Position numbers and translations under genes: made by a program. The notes under the pieces were generated by a model. That model made no database searches. It was given only the letters and a program-made list of their open reading frames with translations, and had not been told where the DNA came from. A DNA stretch of 19,949 nucleotides from Microcaldota archaeon (lineage in GTDB: Archaea > Micrarchaeota > Micrarchaeia > Micrarchaeales > Micrarchaeaceae), in NCBI GenBank assembly GCA_021785805.1, contig JAJYEJ010000013.1, forward strand, positions 1-19,949, in the 5' to 3' direction. This document shows, piece after piece, positions 7,131 to 14,917 of this stretch. Each line of letters opens with the position of its first letter. The first letter of the stretch is position 1.

Positions 7131-7505
7131 TCAACCCATCGGTGAGCTGCTAGCTACCGCAGCCTCGCCTTTCTCCACTATGCTGCTGATCAACGCTTTC
7201 AATTCTGGCTTCGCCTTATGGCCTATTATCTCTCCGATGACCCTGCCTCCCAGAAACACTTTTATTGTAGGGGTCCCTGTTATACCGTACTTCATCGCCA
7301 TGTTATAGTTGTCTTGACTAGACCTTACATTTATCCTGACGAACGTTATGTCCGGAAGTTCGTCAGTCACTGCCATAAGATCCGGAAGCATCTTGCTGGA
7401 CCACATGCAATATTCATGCCAAAACTCCACTGCGACGGGCTTTTGCGATTTCAGGACCTCCGCGTCCCAGTCCTTAGCGTCTATATCTTTTATCATAGAT
7501 ACCAT
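7131..7505 (-). CDS. Thioredoxin-fold protein with CxxS active site
   Basis: Thioredoxin fold: the PVAVEFW strand is followed by the active-site segment HEYCMWSSKM and a conserved cis-Pro loop (GTPTI). The usual CGPC motif is CMWS here: the first, nucleophilic Cys is kept and the resolving Cys is Ser. A single-turnover dithiol reductase is therefore unlikely. A monothiol role such as mixed-disulfide capture, isomerase or chaperone is possible. The start is uncertain: ATG at 7505 (124 aa), ATG at 7496, or an upstream TTG at 7538. I prefer ATG 7505 because the domain begins soon after. Its stop lies 4 nt before the ABC ATPase start, so it heads the Trx-ABC transcript. Confidence 0.85.
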   Translation of the reverse strand: MVSMIKDIDAKDWDAEVLKSQKPVAVEFWHEYCMWSSKMLPDLMAVTDELPDITFVRINVRSSQDNYNMAMKYGITGTPTIKVFLGGRVIGEIIGHKAKPELKALISSIVEKGEAAVASSSPMG

Positions 7506-7599
7506 TCCCGAGTCATCAACGAGTATGCTTATCAGCAAAGGCTAATTAAGCTTGCCGCTCTTGGGGGTTATCTTAAGACACAACTTGCGGCCGACAGGG

Positions 7600-7890
7600 T
7601 CACTTCCGCTGATTCACGCTGGCCATAAGGGCACCGAATAGGTATCTTGCCCTGCTGGCTATCCCAGGGTCAGGATTTACGCACTGGTTCCTGATGTAGG
7701 TTCTTGTTGCGACGCTAGACGATTCACCACGAGCTGCAAGCAGGTTCACGTTCGGAAGTTCCGCCATTATCTCCAGGAGATGAGCCTGATTGGAGAACTC
7801 CTTTGGATCAGTTATGATCTTGACCACCTCATCCAGAATCGACTTTTTTTCAATTGTATGTTGCATCATATCACCATTTTCGTCATCCAC
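7600..7890 (-). CDS. Small hypothetical protein, predicted helical
   Basis: I do not recognise this 96-aa protein. It is polar and looks mostly helical, with segments such as SILDEVVKIITD and HLLEIMAEL, and no membrane segment or metal motif. The repeat-like pairing of helices could fit a HEAT/ARM-like or adaptor protein, but that is a guess. The start is a GTG at 7890, supported by a strong TATA box about 23 nt upstream, which would make the message leaderless. ATGs at 7869 and 7866 are alternatives, with GGTGAT lying very close in front of them. It is divergent from the gene at 7980. Confidence 0.6.
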   Translation of the reverse strand: MDDENGDMMQHTIEKKSILDEVVKIITDPKEFSNQAHLLEIMAELPNVNLLAARGESSSVATRTYIRNQCVNPDPGIASRARYLFGALMASVNQRK

Positions 7891-7908
7891 TACAACTAAT
7901 TTATCCAG

Positions 7909-7917
7909 ATATATAAA
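7909..7917 (-). promoter_or_regulatory. TATA box of the 96-aa hypothetical gene
   Basis: TTTATATAT on the minus strand is one of the best TATA matches in the window. It is centred ~23 nt before the GTG at 7890 and ~44 nt before the ATG at 7869, so it favours a leaderless GTG start. Confidence 0.6.
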
Positions 7918-7948
7918 GATAACGCAATATGGTGCTGAAATGGGGTGG

Positions 7949-7967
7949 TTTTATTAGCCTTATATAC
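7949..7967 (+). promoter_or_regulatory. TATA elements upstream of the 190-aa hypothetical gene
   Basis: Two overlapping candidates lie in GGTTTTATTAGCCTTATATAC: TTTTATTA (centre ~7953, 27 nt before the ATG, predicting a leaderless message) and TTATATAC (centre ~7963, only 17 nt before the ATG). The first fits the annotated start better. If the second is used, initiation would need a downstream codon. Confidence 0.4.
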
Positions 7968-7979
7968 GGATAGGTACGC

Positions 7980-8552
7980 ATGGAGAATGTACAGGATGAT
8001 CCTGCATGGATGGTGTGCGAGGATCTTCTCACGAGGGCGAAGGATGAACTGATACTGGAGGCCATTGACCTGCTCCATGCGAGGATAAATGACGGTAGCG
8101 TGTCGATAGACGGCTATGTGGTGACGCTTCCGGACCGGTCGCAGGAGGTCGCGCGCGATATCTTTGTGATAAACAACCTTCTTTCAGAGCAGAGCCAGAT
8201 AAGGGATACTTATGCAAGGTACATCAAGGAGAGATCAGGAGACATTACAGCCAAGACCGTGGAGAATGTTGAGAAGATGAAACGATTCCTGCTCTTTCTC
8301 GATGAGCTTTCGATGTTGATGTATCATAGCGACATATTTGGCGATTGGATAACGGAGGCATGGCAGCATTCAAAGCTCAATGACATAAGCCTGATCATAG
8401 CCAATACTATGATAGGCAATGAGGATAGGACGGATGCAGTGAAATTCATACTTAATAATGCGACATTCATAAAGGAAGAGGTTTTTACTGCTGATGAACG
8501 CGCCATGTTCGAAAAGGCGTTGGCGCTTTCAGACTCACAGCGCAAACCGTGA
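7980..8552 (+). CDS. Hypothetical protein, 190 aa
   Basis: I cannot assign a family. The protein is acidic and predicted to be mostly helical. An N-terminal helical region (residues ~8-38) leads to a short strand-turn-strand (SIDGYVVTLPD, ~42-52). Long helices follow, including one around SGDITAKTVENVEKMKRFLLFLDEL. There is no signal peptide, membrane span or Cys/His cluster. The ATG at 7980 has no Shine-Dalgarno motif, fitting a leaderless transcript. It is followed after 3 nt by the methyltransferase gene, so the two are probably co-transcribed. It is divergent from the 96-aa hypothetical. Confidence 0.75.
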   Translation: MENVQDDPAWMVCEDLLTRAKDELILEAIDLLHARINDGSVSIDGYVVTLPDRSQEVARDIFVINNLLSEQSQIRDTYARYIKERSGDITAKTVENVEKMKRFLLFLDELSMLMYHSDIFGDWITEAWQHSKLNDISLIIANTMIGNEDRTDAVKFILNNATFIKEEVFTADERAMFEKALALSDSQRKP

Positions 8553-8555
8553 ACG

Positions 8556-9203
8556 ATGCTTGATGTTTGCATGAAGGACTATTATCTGGATGGTGAAGAG
8601 CGCTTCGGAAGGTTCATGTCCCCGCTTTACGACTTCGTGGGCAGGCATCTCTCCAGGATGATGCGGTTCTACGATTATGTTGTATCTGATTTGTCCAAGA
8701 GCGATGCGAAGGATATTCTGGATGTCGGCACAGGCAGCGGAACTGTCCCGCTGATGCTTTATGCAAAGCTAAAGGGAAGCGGCAGACGCATAATGATCAC
8801 AGGCATAGACCCTTCAGTGCACATGTTGAATATCGCAAGGCATAGGACACCGTCAGATGCCGCTTCCTCCCTGAGATTCATGCTCGGCTCGAGCAGAGAT
8901 GTACCCGGCAGGAGATATGATCTGATAATGAGCTCCATCTCGCTGCACCATTGGGCTGATAAGGCAGGCTCTCTCAGGAATATGAAAAGGCACCTGAAAG
9001 CGAACGGCGAGATAAGGATCTATGAACTTGACGGACATAAAGCGAAGCGAGAATACAGGTTCCTGTTCTACGCCATCAGATCACATACCTTAAGCATTGG
9101 GGAAGCGCGCCGGTTGGCGGCAGAAGCAGGCCTCAGGGTAAAGCATCTGGAGAGACATGGCGGTTTCCTCGAGGTAGTCTATGTGCCGCGCAAACGGACT
9201 TGA
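8556..9203 (+). CDS. Class I SAM-dependent methyltransferase
   Basis: Rossmann-type methyltransferase of about 215 aa. Motif I is DILDVGTGSGT (~53-63). The acidic residue that would hold the SAM ribose lies in ITGIDPS, and the post-II segment YDLIMSSISLHHW resembles UbiE/Methyltransf_11 proteins. The C-terminal region, with YELDGHKAK and LAAEAGLRV, follows the family pattern. The substrate cannot be inferred. An N-terminal FGRFMSPLYDFVGRHLSRM helix probably caps the active site. The start is either ATG 8556, 3 nt after the previous stop, or ATG 8571, which has TTGATG five nt upstream. Confidence 0.88.
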   Translation: MLDVCMKDYYLDGEERFGRFMSPLYDFVGRHLSRMMRFYDYVVSDLSKSDAKDILDVGTGSGTVPLMLYAKLKGSGRRIMITGIDPSVHMLNIARHRTPSDAASSLRFMLGSSRDVPGRRYDLIMSSISLHHWADKAGSLRNMKRHLKANGEIRIYELDGHKAKREYRFLFYAIRSHTLSIGEARRLAAEAGLRVKHLERHGGFLEVVYVPRKRT

Positions 9204-9216
9204 AGTACAGGATGTT

Positions 9217-9226
9217 ATTTAAATAT
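9217..9226 (+). promoter_or_regulatory. TATA box of the saccharopine-dehydrogenase-like gene
   Basis: ATTTAAATAT is centred about 31 nt before the ATG at 9252, predicting a leader of roughly 5 nt. It sits in the 48-nt gap after the methyltransferase gene and marks a separate transcription unit. Confidence 0.55.
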
Positions 9227-9251
9227 TGTTTGTGAGAGGCTATCGATTAGA

Positions 9252-10427
9252 ATGGACCTTATAGTGTTGGGTGGATACGGGGAGATGGGGAGGATAGTCA
9301 CCATAGACTTAGTGGAACATTGCGGGGGCTGCAACATAACGATTGCAGGCAGGGATGTGGAGGCTGCAAGGAAGTTTGCGGAGTCATTGAAGCTTAAGGG
9401 GAAGGGAGTTTGGAATATCTCATGGCTGAAGGTCGATGTGAGAGACCATACCGCGCTCGCTAAGGCGCTGAAGGGACGTGATGTAGTGCTCAATGCGACA
9501 AACTATTACAACAACATCCATGTCATGAAGGCTGCGCTAGAGGCAAAGGTCGATTACGTGGACCTTGGCGGCTTATACCACATGACGAAAAGGCAGCTTG
9601 AGCTAGACCGGGATTTCAAGAGGGCCGGGCTTACAGCCATAATAGGCATAGGTTCATCGCCAGGCATAACTAACGTCCTCGCGATGCACAGCGCATCCTT
9701 CTTGGACAAGGTGGAATCGGTAGAGATAAGCTTTGGTGATAAGACATTCAGGAAGATAAACGCTCCTTTCGTAGTGCCATATGCATTAAGCACCCTCTTC
9801 GATGAATTTACTCTTAATCCTTACGTCCTCGTGAAGGGCAGGATGACCAAGATCGAACCATTGAGCATATACAAGAAGGTAAAGTTTCCAGAGCCGATAG
9901 GAGACCTCATGTGTTTTGCTGTGATACATTCTGAAATGGCCACGTTGCCATCCACGCTCAAGGGCAAAGGGATAGAGGAGTGTGTGTTCCTGGAGGGGTT
10001 TGACCAGGAATTTGTCGATAGGGTGAAATTCCTGATAGACACGGGCTTCATAACAGACAGGAAGGTCACTATAGACGGAACGTCTGTTATACCTAGGGAG
10101 ATGACGATAAAGCTGTTGAATAATTTCCTCCCGAAGGGAGCCGTGGACGATGTAGAGTACCTCAGGGTAGAGATGATAGGCACAAAAGGCAAGAAGAGGA
10201 AGAAAGTAATAACCTATTGTGAGGTCAGAAGCAACAAGAGATGGAATCTTCCCGGCGGGTCATGGGACACTGGTGCGCCCCTGTCCATAGCTGCGCAGAT
10301 GATAGCCTCTGACGAAGTGAAGACAAAGGGTGTTGTCCCTCCTGAACTCGCTCTAGATGCGAAGAGGTTCTTCAAGGAGTTGGAGAAGAGAGGCATGAAG
10401 GTAGTAACGCGGACCGAAGAGATGTAA
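9252..10427 (+). CDS. Saccharopine dehydrogenase-like oxidoreductase
   Basis: NAD(P)-dependent Rossmann oxidoreductase of the saccharopine dehydrogenase/carboxynorspermidine dehydrogenase superfamily, 391 aa. The dinucleotide-binding start is LIVLGGYGEMGR (~3-14). A second-strand acidic or Arg region (IAGRD, ~30-34) and the conserved loop GSSPGITNVLA near 136-146 mark the start of the C-terminal catalytic domain. Members reduce or cleave C-N linked amino acid adducts (saccharopine, carboxyspermidine); the substrate here is unknown. It converges, with a 7-nt gap, on an aminotransferase-ALDH-ALDH operon, which suggests amino acid or polyamine metabolism. It has its own TATA box. Confidence 0.85.
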   Translation: MDLIVLGGYGEMGRIVTIDLVEHCGGCNITIAGRDVEAARKFAESLKLKGKGVWNISWLKVDVRDHTALAKALKGRDVVLNATNYYNNIHVMKAALEAKVDYVDLGGLYHMTKRQLELDRDFKRAGLTAIIGIGSSPGITNVLAMHSASFLDKVESVEISFGDKTFRKINAPFVVPYALSTLFDEFTLNPYVLVKGRMTKIEPLSIYKKVKFPEPIGDLMCFAVIHSEMATLPSTLKGKGIEECVFLEGFDQEFVDRVKFLIDTGFITDRKVTIDGTSVIPREMTIKLLNNFLPKGAVDDVEYLRVEMIGTKGKKRKKVITYCEVRSNKRWNLPGGSWDTGAPLSIAAQMIASDEVKTKGVVPPELALDAKRFFKELEKRGMKVVTRTEEM

Positions 10428-10434
10428 GGTCGCA

Positions 10435-11844
10435 TTACGCCTTTACCTGCTTCGTGGCCCGGTCCGTTTCGAGTTTGAACCTAGAAGTCCTGAACTTGCT
10501 GTTCTTAGAGCGCTCAACCGCTATCCTGAATGCGTTGAGCGTCTCTTCTAGGTCCTCGTCTAAGCTGTGGGACAAGCACGTGTACCAGCATTCTTGGCTA
10601 TCCTCGTCGAGCATTACGCCCTGGGTCAGCAGCCAGTACTGTATCTTGGAATACATGTCGATGCCATAGTTAGTCTTCAGTTCCCTGTAGTTGTTTATTT
10701 CGGTCCTGTTGTTGGTTAGGACATACTGGAACATGTTAGGATGACCCTGCACTATCGCCTTTATGCCAGTGTCTTCAAGCGTTTCCCTTATGCCGCCCAT
10801 CAGCCTTGTGCCATACCTGCTGAGCCTGGTGTATATCCTCCTGTCCTTCAGTACGTCAAGGGTGGCTTCCGCTGCGGTTAAGACGTGCGGGTTACCGGCA
10901 TATGTGCCACCATGGGTCACATGATGGACTCCAGGTCCGAAAAACTCCATTATCTCCCTTTGACCAGCTATGGCAGATACAGGATACCCGTTGCTCATCG
11001 ATTTGCCAAGCGTAGTTATGTCTGGCTTTACTTTGTACAGCTCCTGCGCCCCGCCCCTCGAGACCCTGAATCCGGTCTTCACCTCGTCGAATATCAGAAG
11101 TATGTCGTACCTGTCGCAAAGTTCCCTTAGGAATTTCAGGTAGCCGGGTTTGGGCATTATAGCAGCCGCATTGCCCATTATCGGTTCCAGTATTATCGCA
11201 GCTATCTGCCGGTGTCTTGCCTTCACCGTCCTTTCTATCGATTCGAAGTTGTTGAATGTTTCTACTATGACTAGCTTCTCTATGCCCGGTGGTATCCCCA
11301 ATGATTCCGGATAGGGACGTATCTTGGTATTGTACGGTGGACTTGTAGAGAATAGGACGTAGTCGTGATTGCCATGGTAATGGCCTTCGAACTTCAGTAT
11401 GACGTTCTTCTTCGTGTACGCCCTTGCAAGCCTTATTGCATGCATGGTCGCCTCTGTACCGGTGACTGAGAACCTCACCATCTGGGCACTTGGCACCATG
11501 TCTATTATTTTCTTGGCGACGTTGAGTTCGAGTTCGTTGTCGAGCGCGTATACTGTGCCACGTTTCTCTGCAGCATGTATGGCATTTCGCACCGATGGGT
11601 AACTGTGCCCAAGTATGATGGGGCCGAAGCCCAGCCTGTAGTCTATGTACTTGTTGCCGTCGACGTCCCATATGTGGGAGCCATATGCTCTTTTGGCGAA
11701 TATGGTGCATGGAGTGTATATCGGACAGAACTGGGCGGTTTGCCAAAGCCTGGCGTTCGAGGTCGCCCCGCCAGGCATGACATCAAGCGCCTGCGAGAAC
11801 AGCTTCGCGGACTTGGATATTTTAAGACGCATCTTTGCAGTCAT
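10435..11844 (-). CDS. Class III PLP aminotransferase, GSA-aminomutase-like
   Basis: Fold-type I, class III PLP enzyme of 469 aa, close in pattern to glutamate-1-semialdehyde 2,1-aminomutase (HemL). Features are the N-terminal MPGGATSNAR, the phosphate-binding GTEATMHAIRLARA (129-142), GHYHG (154-158), FDEVKTGFR with Asp253 that would bind the pyridine nitrogen, the Schiff-base Lys281 in TLGKSMSNGYP, and HGGTYAGNP (311-319). As last gene of an operon with two aldehyde dehydrogenases, it more likely acts as an omega-aminotransferase (GABA-type) than in heme synthesis. The ATG at 11844 lies 10 nt after the preceding ALDH stop with a GGTAAT just upstream. It is about 40 residues longer than typical HemL, mostly at the C-terminus. 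Confidence 0.9.
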   Translation of the reverse strand: MTAKMRLKISKSAKLFSQALDVMPGGATSNARLWQTAQFCPIYTPCTIFAKRAYGSHIWDVDGNKYIDYRLGFGPIILGHSYPSVRNAIHAAEKRGTVYALDNELELNVAKKIIDMVPSAQMVRFSVTGTEATMHAIRLARAYTKKNVILKFEGHYHGNHDYVLFSTSPPYNTKIRPYPESLGIPPGIEKLVIVETFNNFESIERTVKARHRQIAAIILEPIMGNAAAIMPKPGYLKFLRELCDRYDILLIFDEVKTGFRVSRGGAQELYKVKPDITTLGKSMSNGYPVSAIAGQREIMEFFGPGVHHVTHGGTYAGNPHVLTAAEATLDVLKDRRIYTRLSRYGTRLMGGIRETLEDTGIKAIVQGHPNMFQYVLTNNRTEINNYRELKTNYGIDMYSKIQYWLLTQGVMLDEDSQECWYTCLSHSLDEDLEETLNAFRIAVERSKNSKFRTSRFKLETDRATKQVKA

Positions 11845-11854
11845 ATGATTACCA

Positions 11855-13219
11855 TTATTTTATCGCTATGCTTTTCATGTTTACGAATTCCAATAGCCCG
11901 TAACGGGACAGTTCGCGCCCTATGCCGCTCGCTTTTATACCGCCGAATGGCAGCATCGGATCCGACTTTACTATGGAGTTGATGAATACATTGCCTGCTT
12001 CTATCTGGCGGGCGATATTCTCCGCTTTTTCGAGATCGCTTGTCCATATACTGGCTCCCAGCCCGTACTCAGTGCTGTTAGCCACACGGATCGCATCATT
12101 AGCATCCTTCACCACTATTATAGGTGCGACAGGACCGAAAACTTCCTCCGTGAGTATCCTGCTTCCCATCTTATCATGTGTTAACACCGTCGGCTCATAA
12201 TAGTACCCTTTCATCCTGGGGCGCTTTCCGCCAGTCTCTATCCTCGCACCCCTCCTTACGGCGTCAGCGACTTGGCTCTCCAATTTTTCCAATTGTTTCT
12301 TGCTCGATAAAGGGCCCTCGTCCGTCTCTTGATCAAGAGGGTCGCCAAGCACGTATTGGCTCATGAGTTCGGTGAAATGGGCAATGAAATCGGTAGCCGC
12401 GTCCTTTACCACTATGAACCTCTTCGCCGCTATGCAACTCTGCCCATCGGATATGTTCCTGCCCTCTACGGCTGCCGCGCACGTGAATGACATGTTCGTG
12501 TCCTCGAGGACGATGAACGGGTCCGAACCGCCCAGCTCCAGTACGCACTTCTTCAGGTTCTTTCCCGCAAGATTCGCTATCCCCTTGCCGACTTCCGTGC
12601 TCCCGGTGAATGATACCCCTTTTATAGACTTATGCTTTATCAGTGCCTTGACCGTATCGTGATCCGTCAGCAACGATCTGAAAAGATTTTCCGGGAAGCC
12701 CGCTTCCTTGAAGGCTTCCTCTATTGCGTATGCGCACATCGGAACGTTGTTCGAGTGGCGCAGTATCGTGGCGTTCCCTGCGGTTATGGCTGGAATGCCG
12801 AACCTGAGAGCCTGCCAGAATGGAAAGTTCCATGGCATTATGGACAGAACCACCCCAAGCGGCTCGAACGCAACGAAGCTCTTCTTGTATCCTGCGTCGA
12901 TTCTTTCATCCTCAAGCCATCTTGCTCCGTTATCCGCATAGATTTCTGCGGTCCATGCGCACTTCTCTATCTCAGCTAGCGACTGCTTTATCGGCTTCCC
13001 CATCTCTATCGTTATCAACCTTGCATATTCCGCCTTCTTCTTCCTTAGCGCCGTGGCGAGATTGCGCATCCGTTTGGCGCGGTCGCTCACATCTACCGTT
13101 TTCCATTCTTCCCATGCCTTGCGTGTTGCCTTCAGTACATTGAGTGCGTGCTCTTTCGTAGAGAGCTCGAACTCACCGTTGACCTCCTCTGTTGCAGGGT
13201 TGATGGATTGTATCTTCAT
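11855..13219 (-). CDS. Succinate-semialdehyde dehydrogenase-like ALDH
   Basis: Complete aldehyde dehydrogenase of 454 aa with the N-terminal INPATEE start. PWNFP is at 129-133, FTGSTEVGK lines the cofactor pocket near 204-212, the general base Glu228 lies in LELGG, and the catalytic Cys262 in DGQSC. EEVFGP and FGGIKASGIGRE follow. The short form without the ~20-residue N-terminal extension, plus HSNNVP and GQSCIAAKR, resembles the GabD1/Sad group of succinate-semialdehyde dehydrogenases. It sits between another ALDH (15-nt gap) and a class III aminotransferase (10-nt gap), fitting the last oxidation of a GABA-shunt-like route. Substrate and NAD/NADP choice are inferred only from the family. 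Confidence 0.9.
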   Translation of the reverse strand: MKIQSINPATEEVNGEFELSTKEHALNVLKATRKAWEEWKTVDVSDRAKRMRNLATALRKKKAEYARLITIEMGKPIKQSLAEIEKCAWTAEIYADNGARWLEDERIDAGYKKSFVAFEPLGVVLSIMPWNFPFWQALRFGIPAITAGNATILRHSNNVPMCAYAIEEAFKEAGFPENLFRSLLTDHDTVKALIKHKSIKGVSFTGSTEVGKGIANLAGKNLKKCVLELGGSDPFIVLEDTNMSFTCAAAVEGRNISDGQSCIAAKRFIVVKDAATDFIAHFTELMSQYVLGDPLDQETDEGPLSSKKQLEKLESQVADAVRRGARIETGGKRPRMKGYYYEPTVLTHDKMGSRILTEEVFGPVAPIIVVKDANDAIRVANSTEYGLGASIWTSDLEKAENIARQIEAGNVFINSIVKSDPMLPFGGIKASGIGRELSRYGLLEFVNMKSIAIK

Positions 13220-13234
13220 CGTCTTACCACTCGC

Positions 13235-14713
13235 TTATTTGTCCTTCTTGCCGTACACCACCCAATACCATGGCTTCCTGACGAGTCCCGTATTGTCCAG
13301 GTAGATGTGTTTTATCTTCGTATAATCATCGAACGAATATATTGAAAGGTCCTTGCCGAAGCCGCTCTGCTTGAAACCGCCATGCGGCATTTCCGATGCA
13401 AGCATCCCATGCTCATTAATCCAGACTGTGCCGAACTGCAGCTTTCTCGCCACCCGCATGGTGGCGGTTATATCCTTGCCCCACACCGAAGCGGCAAGCC
13501 CGTATATGACATCGTTGGACTTCTCGATTGCCTCTTCCTCTGTGCTGAACTCGAGTACGGAAAGCAACGGTCCGAATATCTCTTCCTGACATATCTTCAT
13601 GTCCTGTTCTACGTCGGTGAATATTGTCGGCTCGAAGAAGTATCCTTTCTTCAAGTTGCGCGGCATCCTGCCGCCGACTTGCAGCCTGGCGCCCTGTGAG
13701 ACTCCGGACTTGACATAGCCCTCTACACGCTCCAGTTGACTCTTTGATATGAGAGGACCCATGTCCGTCTTCTCGTCGAGAGGATTGCCTACCCTTATCT
13801 TCTTTGTCTTAGACACTAACGCCTTGATGAACCGCTGGTAGATGCTCTTGTGCACGTATATCCTTGTAGCGGCTGTGCAATCCTGTGCGGTGTTCCAGAA
13901 GCCCCCTACGACAGCAGCTTCTGTAGCCGCGTCTATATCGGCATCCCTTAGCACTATGAACGGGGCTTTTCCGCCCAGCTCCAATTCGATACGCTTGACG
14001 TTCTTCGATGCAAGCTGCATTATCCGCTTGCCCGTCGATATGTCTCCGGTGAACGCGACCTTGTCCACCTTCTCATTTGATGCCAACTCTGTGCCTACCG
14101 TCTCCCCCGGACCAATGACCACGTTGAGGACTCCTTTCGGCAGGAGCTTCATGGCGTGCTTCACCATCTCCATGATCACTACCGGGGTGTAGCTGGCCGG
14201 TTTTATTACTACCGTGTTACCTGCAGCAAGAGCTGGAGCGAACTTCCATGTCTCTATGTAAAGCGGGTAATTCCACGGGGCTATCGCAGCTACGACGCCT
14301 ATGGGCTCCCTCCGTATCATGCTGGTGCCCATGCCGGTATATTCGGATGCTGATTTACCGTCGAGCATCCTGGCCGCTCCGGCAAAGAACCTGAGATTAT
14401 CGACTATGAATGGTATGTCGGAGTACTTTGCATACTTTATGGTCTTGCCCACATCTATGGACAGCAGCCTGGCGAGCCTGTCGGTGTCCTTCTCGACTAT
14501 GTCAGCAAGCTTCCACAGGAACGATGCCCTCTCAGCCGGGGCCTTCTCCGACCATATCCCGCTATCATATGCCCTGCGCGCGGCATCTATCGCGGCCTTC
14601 GCGTCTTCTGCCCCGCCGAGCGGTGCCTGGGCGAACACCTCTTCTGTAGCTGGGTTTACTATGTCGTATGTCTTGCCGCTCTTCGCATCTGTCCATTCCC
14701 CGTCTATTAACAT
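13235..14713 (-). CDS. Aminoaldehyde dehydrogenase-like ALDH
   Basis: Full-length aldehyde dehydrogenase with PWNYP near 146-150, FTGDISTGK, Glu245 in LELGG and catalytic Cys279 in TAQDCTAATR. The QDCTA environment around the Cys resembles gamma-aminobutyraldehyde (PatD) and betaine-aldehyde dehydrogenases, so an omega-aminoaldehyde substrate is likely. The start is uncertain. The ATG at 14713 opens with the family-like LIDGEW and has AGGTG 12 nt upstream. The GTG at 14728 overlaps that AGGTG and adds 5 residues (497 aa in all). It is first gene of the ALDH-ALDH-aminotransferase operon. A TATA-like element at 14762-14770 places the transcript start near 14740. Confidence 0.9.
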   Translation of the reverse strand: MLIDGEWTDAKSGKTYDIVNPATEEVFAQAPLGGAEDAKAAIDAARRAYDSGIWSEKAPAERASFLWKLADIVEKDTDRLARLLSIDVGKTIKYAKYSDIPFIVDNLRFFAGAARMLDGKSASEYTGMGTSMIRREPIGVVAAIAPWNYPLYIETWKFAPALAAGNTVVIKPASYTPVVIMEMVKHAMKLLPKGVLNVVIGPGETVGTELASNEKVDKVAFTGDISTGKRIMQLASKNVKRIELELGGKAPFIVLRDADIDAATEAAVVGGFWNTAQDCTAATRIYVHKSIYQRFIKALVSKTKKIRVGNPLDEKTDMGPLISKSQLERVEGYVKSGVSQGARLQVGGRMPRNLKKGYFFEPTIFTDVEQDMKICQEEIFGPLLSVLEFSTEEEAIEKSNDVIYGLAASVWGKDITATMRVARKLQFGTVWINEHGMLASEMPHGGFKQSGFGKDLSIYSFDDYTKIKHIYLDNTGLVRKPWYWVVYGKKDK

Positions 14714-14761
14714 TTTAATCTTATCCACCTAACCACGACCCGTAGACTAGACACAACTAAT

Positions 14762-14770
14762 CTATTAATC
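14762..14770 (-). promoter_or_regulatory. Putative promoter of the ALDH-ALDH-aminotransferase operon
   Basis: On the minus strand, AAAAGGATTAATAGATT resembles BRE plus TATA, centred about 53 nt before the ATG at 14713 and 38 nt before the GTG at 14728. This predicts a 12-27 nt leader, unlike the leaderless genes elsewhere. Confidence 0.4.
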
Positions 14771-14861
14771 CTTTTCGGAGCTTGTGGATTGCTGCGCCCT
14801 AGACGGTCTTTTCCATGGCAGTCCCCCAATCGCTTGCGGTGTTGCGCGTAGACCTAACCGA

Positions 14862-14874
14862 TACCGTGACGGTA
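14862..14874. promoter_or_regulatory. Perfect dyad (putative operator) beside a TATA box
   Basis: TACCGT-G-ACGGTA is a perfect 6+1+6 inverted repeat that ends 2 nt before the TATA box of the gene at 14918, where a BRE or regulator would sit. It lies in the only long divergent intergenic region (about 190 nt) next to the ALDH operon. A transcription factor dimer could act on either side. No other copy was noticed in the window. Confidence 0.4.
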
Positions 14875-14876
14875 AG

Positions 14877-14885
14877 TATATATAT
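14877..14885 (+). promoter_or_regulatory. TATA box of the 118-aa hypothetical gene
   Basis: TATATATAT is centred about 37 nt before the ATG at 14918. Transcription would start near 14906, giving a leader of about 12 nt that contains TGATG as a possible ribosome binding site. Confidence 0.6.
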
Positions 14886-14917
14886 CTGGAAAATCTGAGG
14901 GATAATGATGCGATAGA

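Noticed and set aside
7844..7850. Seven-T run resembling an archaeal terminator or slippage site
   Set aside because: It lies inside the 96-aa coding frame (Glu-Lys-Lys codons), and the frame is intact on both sides.
10892..11746. 284-codon open frame on the minus strand inside the aminotransferase gene
   Set aside because: It lies in another frame of the same strand as a gene with full catalytic motifs, and its translation is rich in His/Arg/Gln with no family pattern.
11575..14732. Several plus-strand open frames opposite the two aldehyde dehydrogenases
   Set aside because: They are antisense shadows of genes with clear ALDH motifs; low-complexity Ser/Leu/Pro-rich translations are typical of such shadows.
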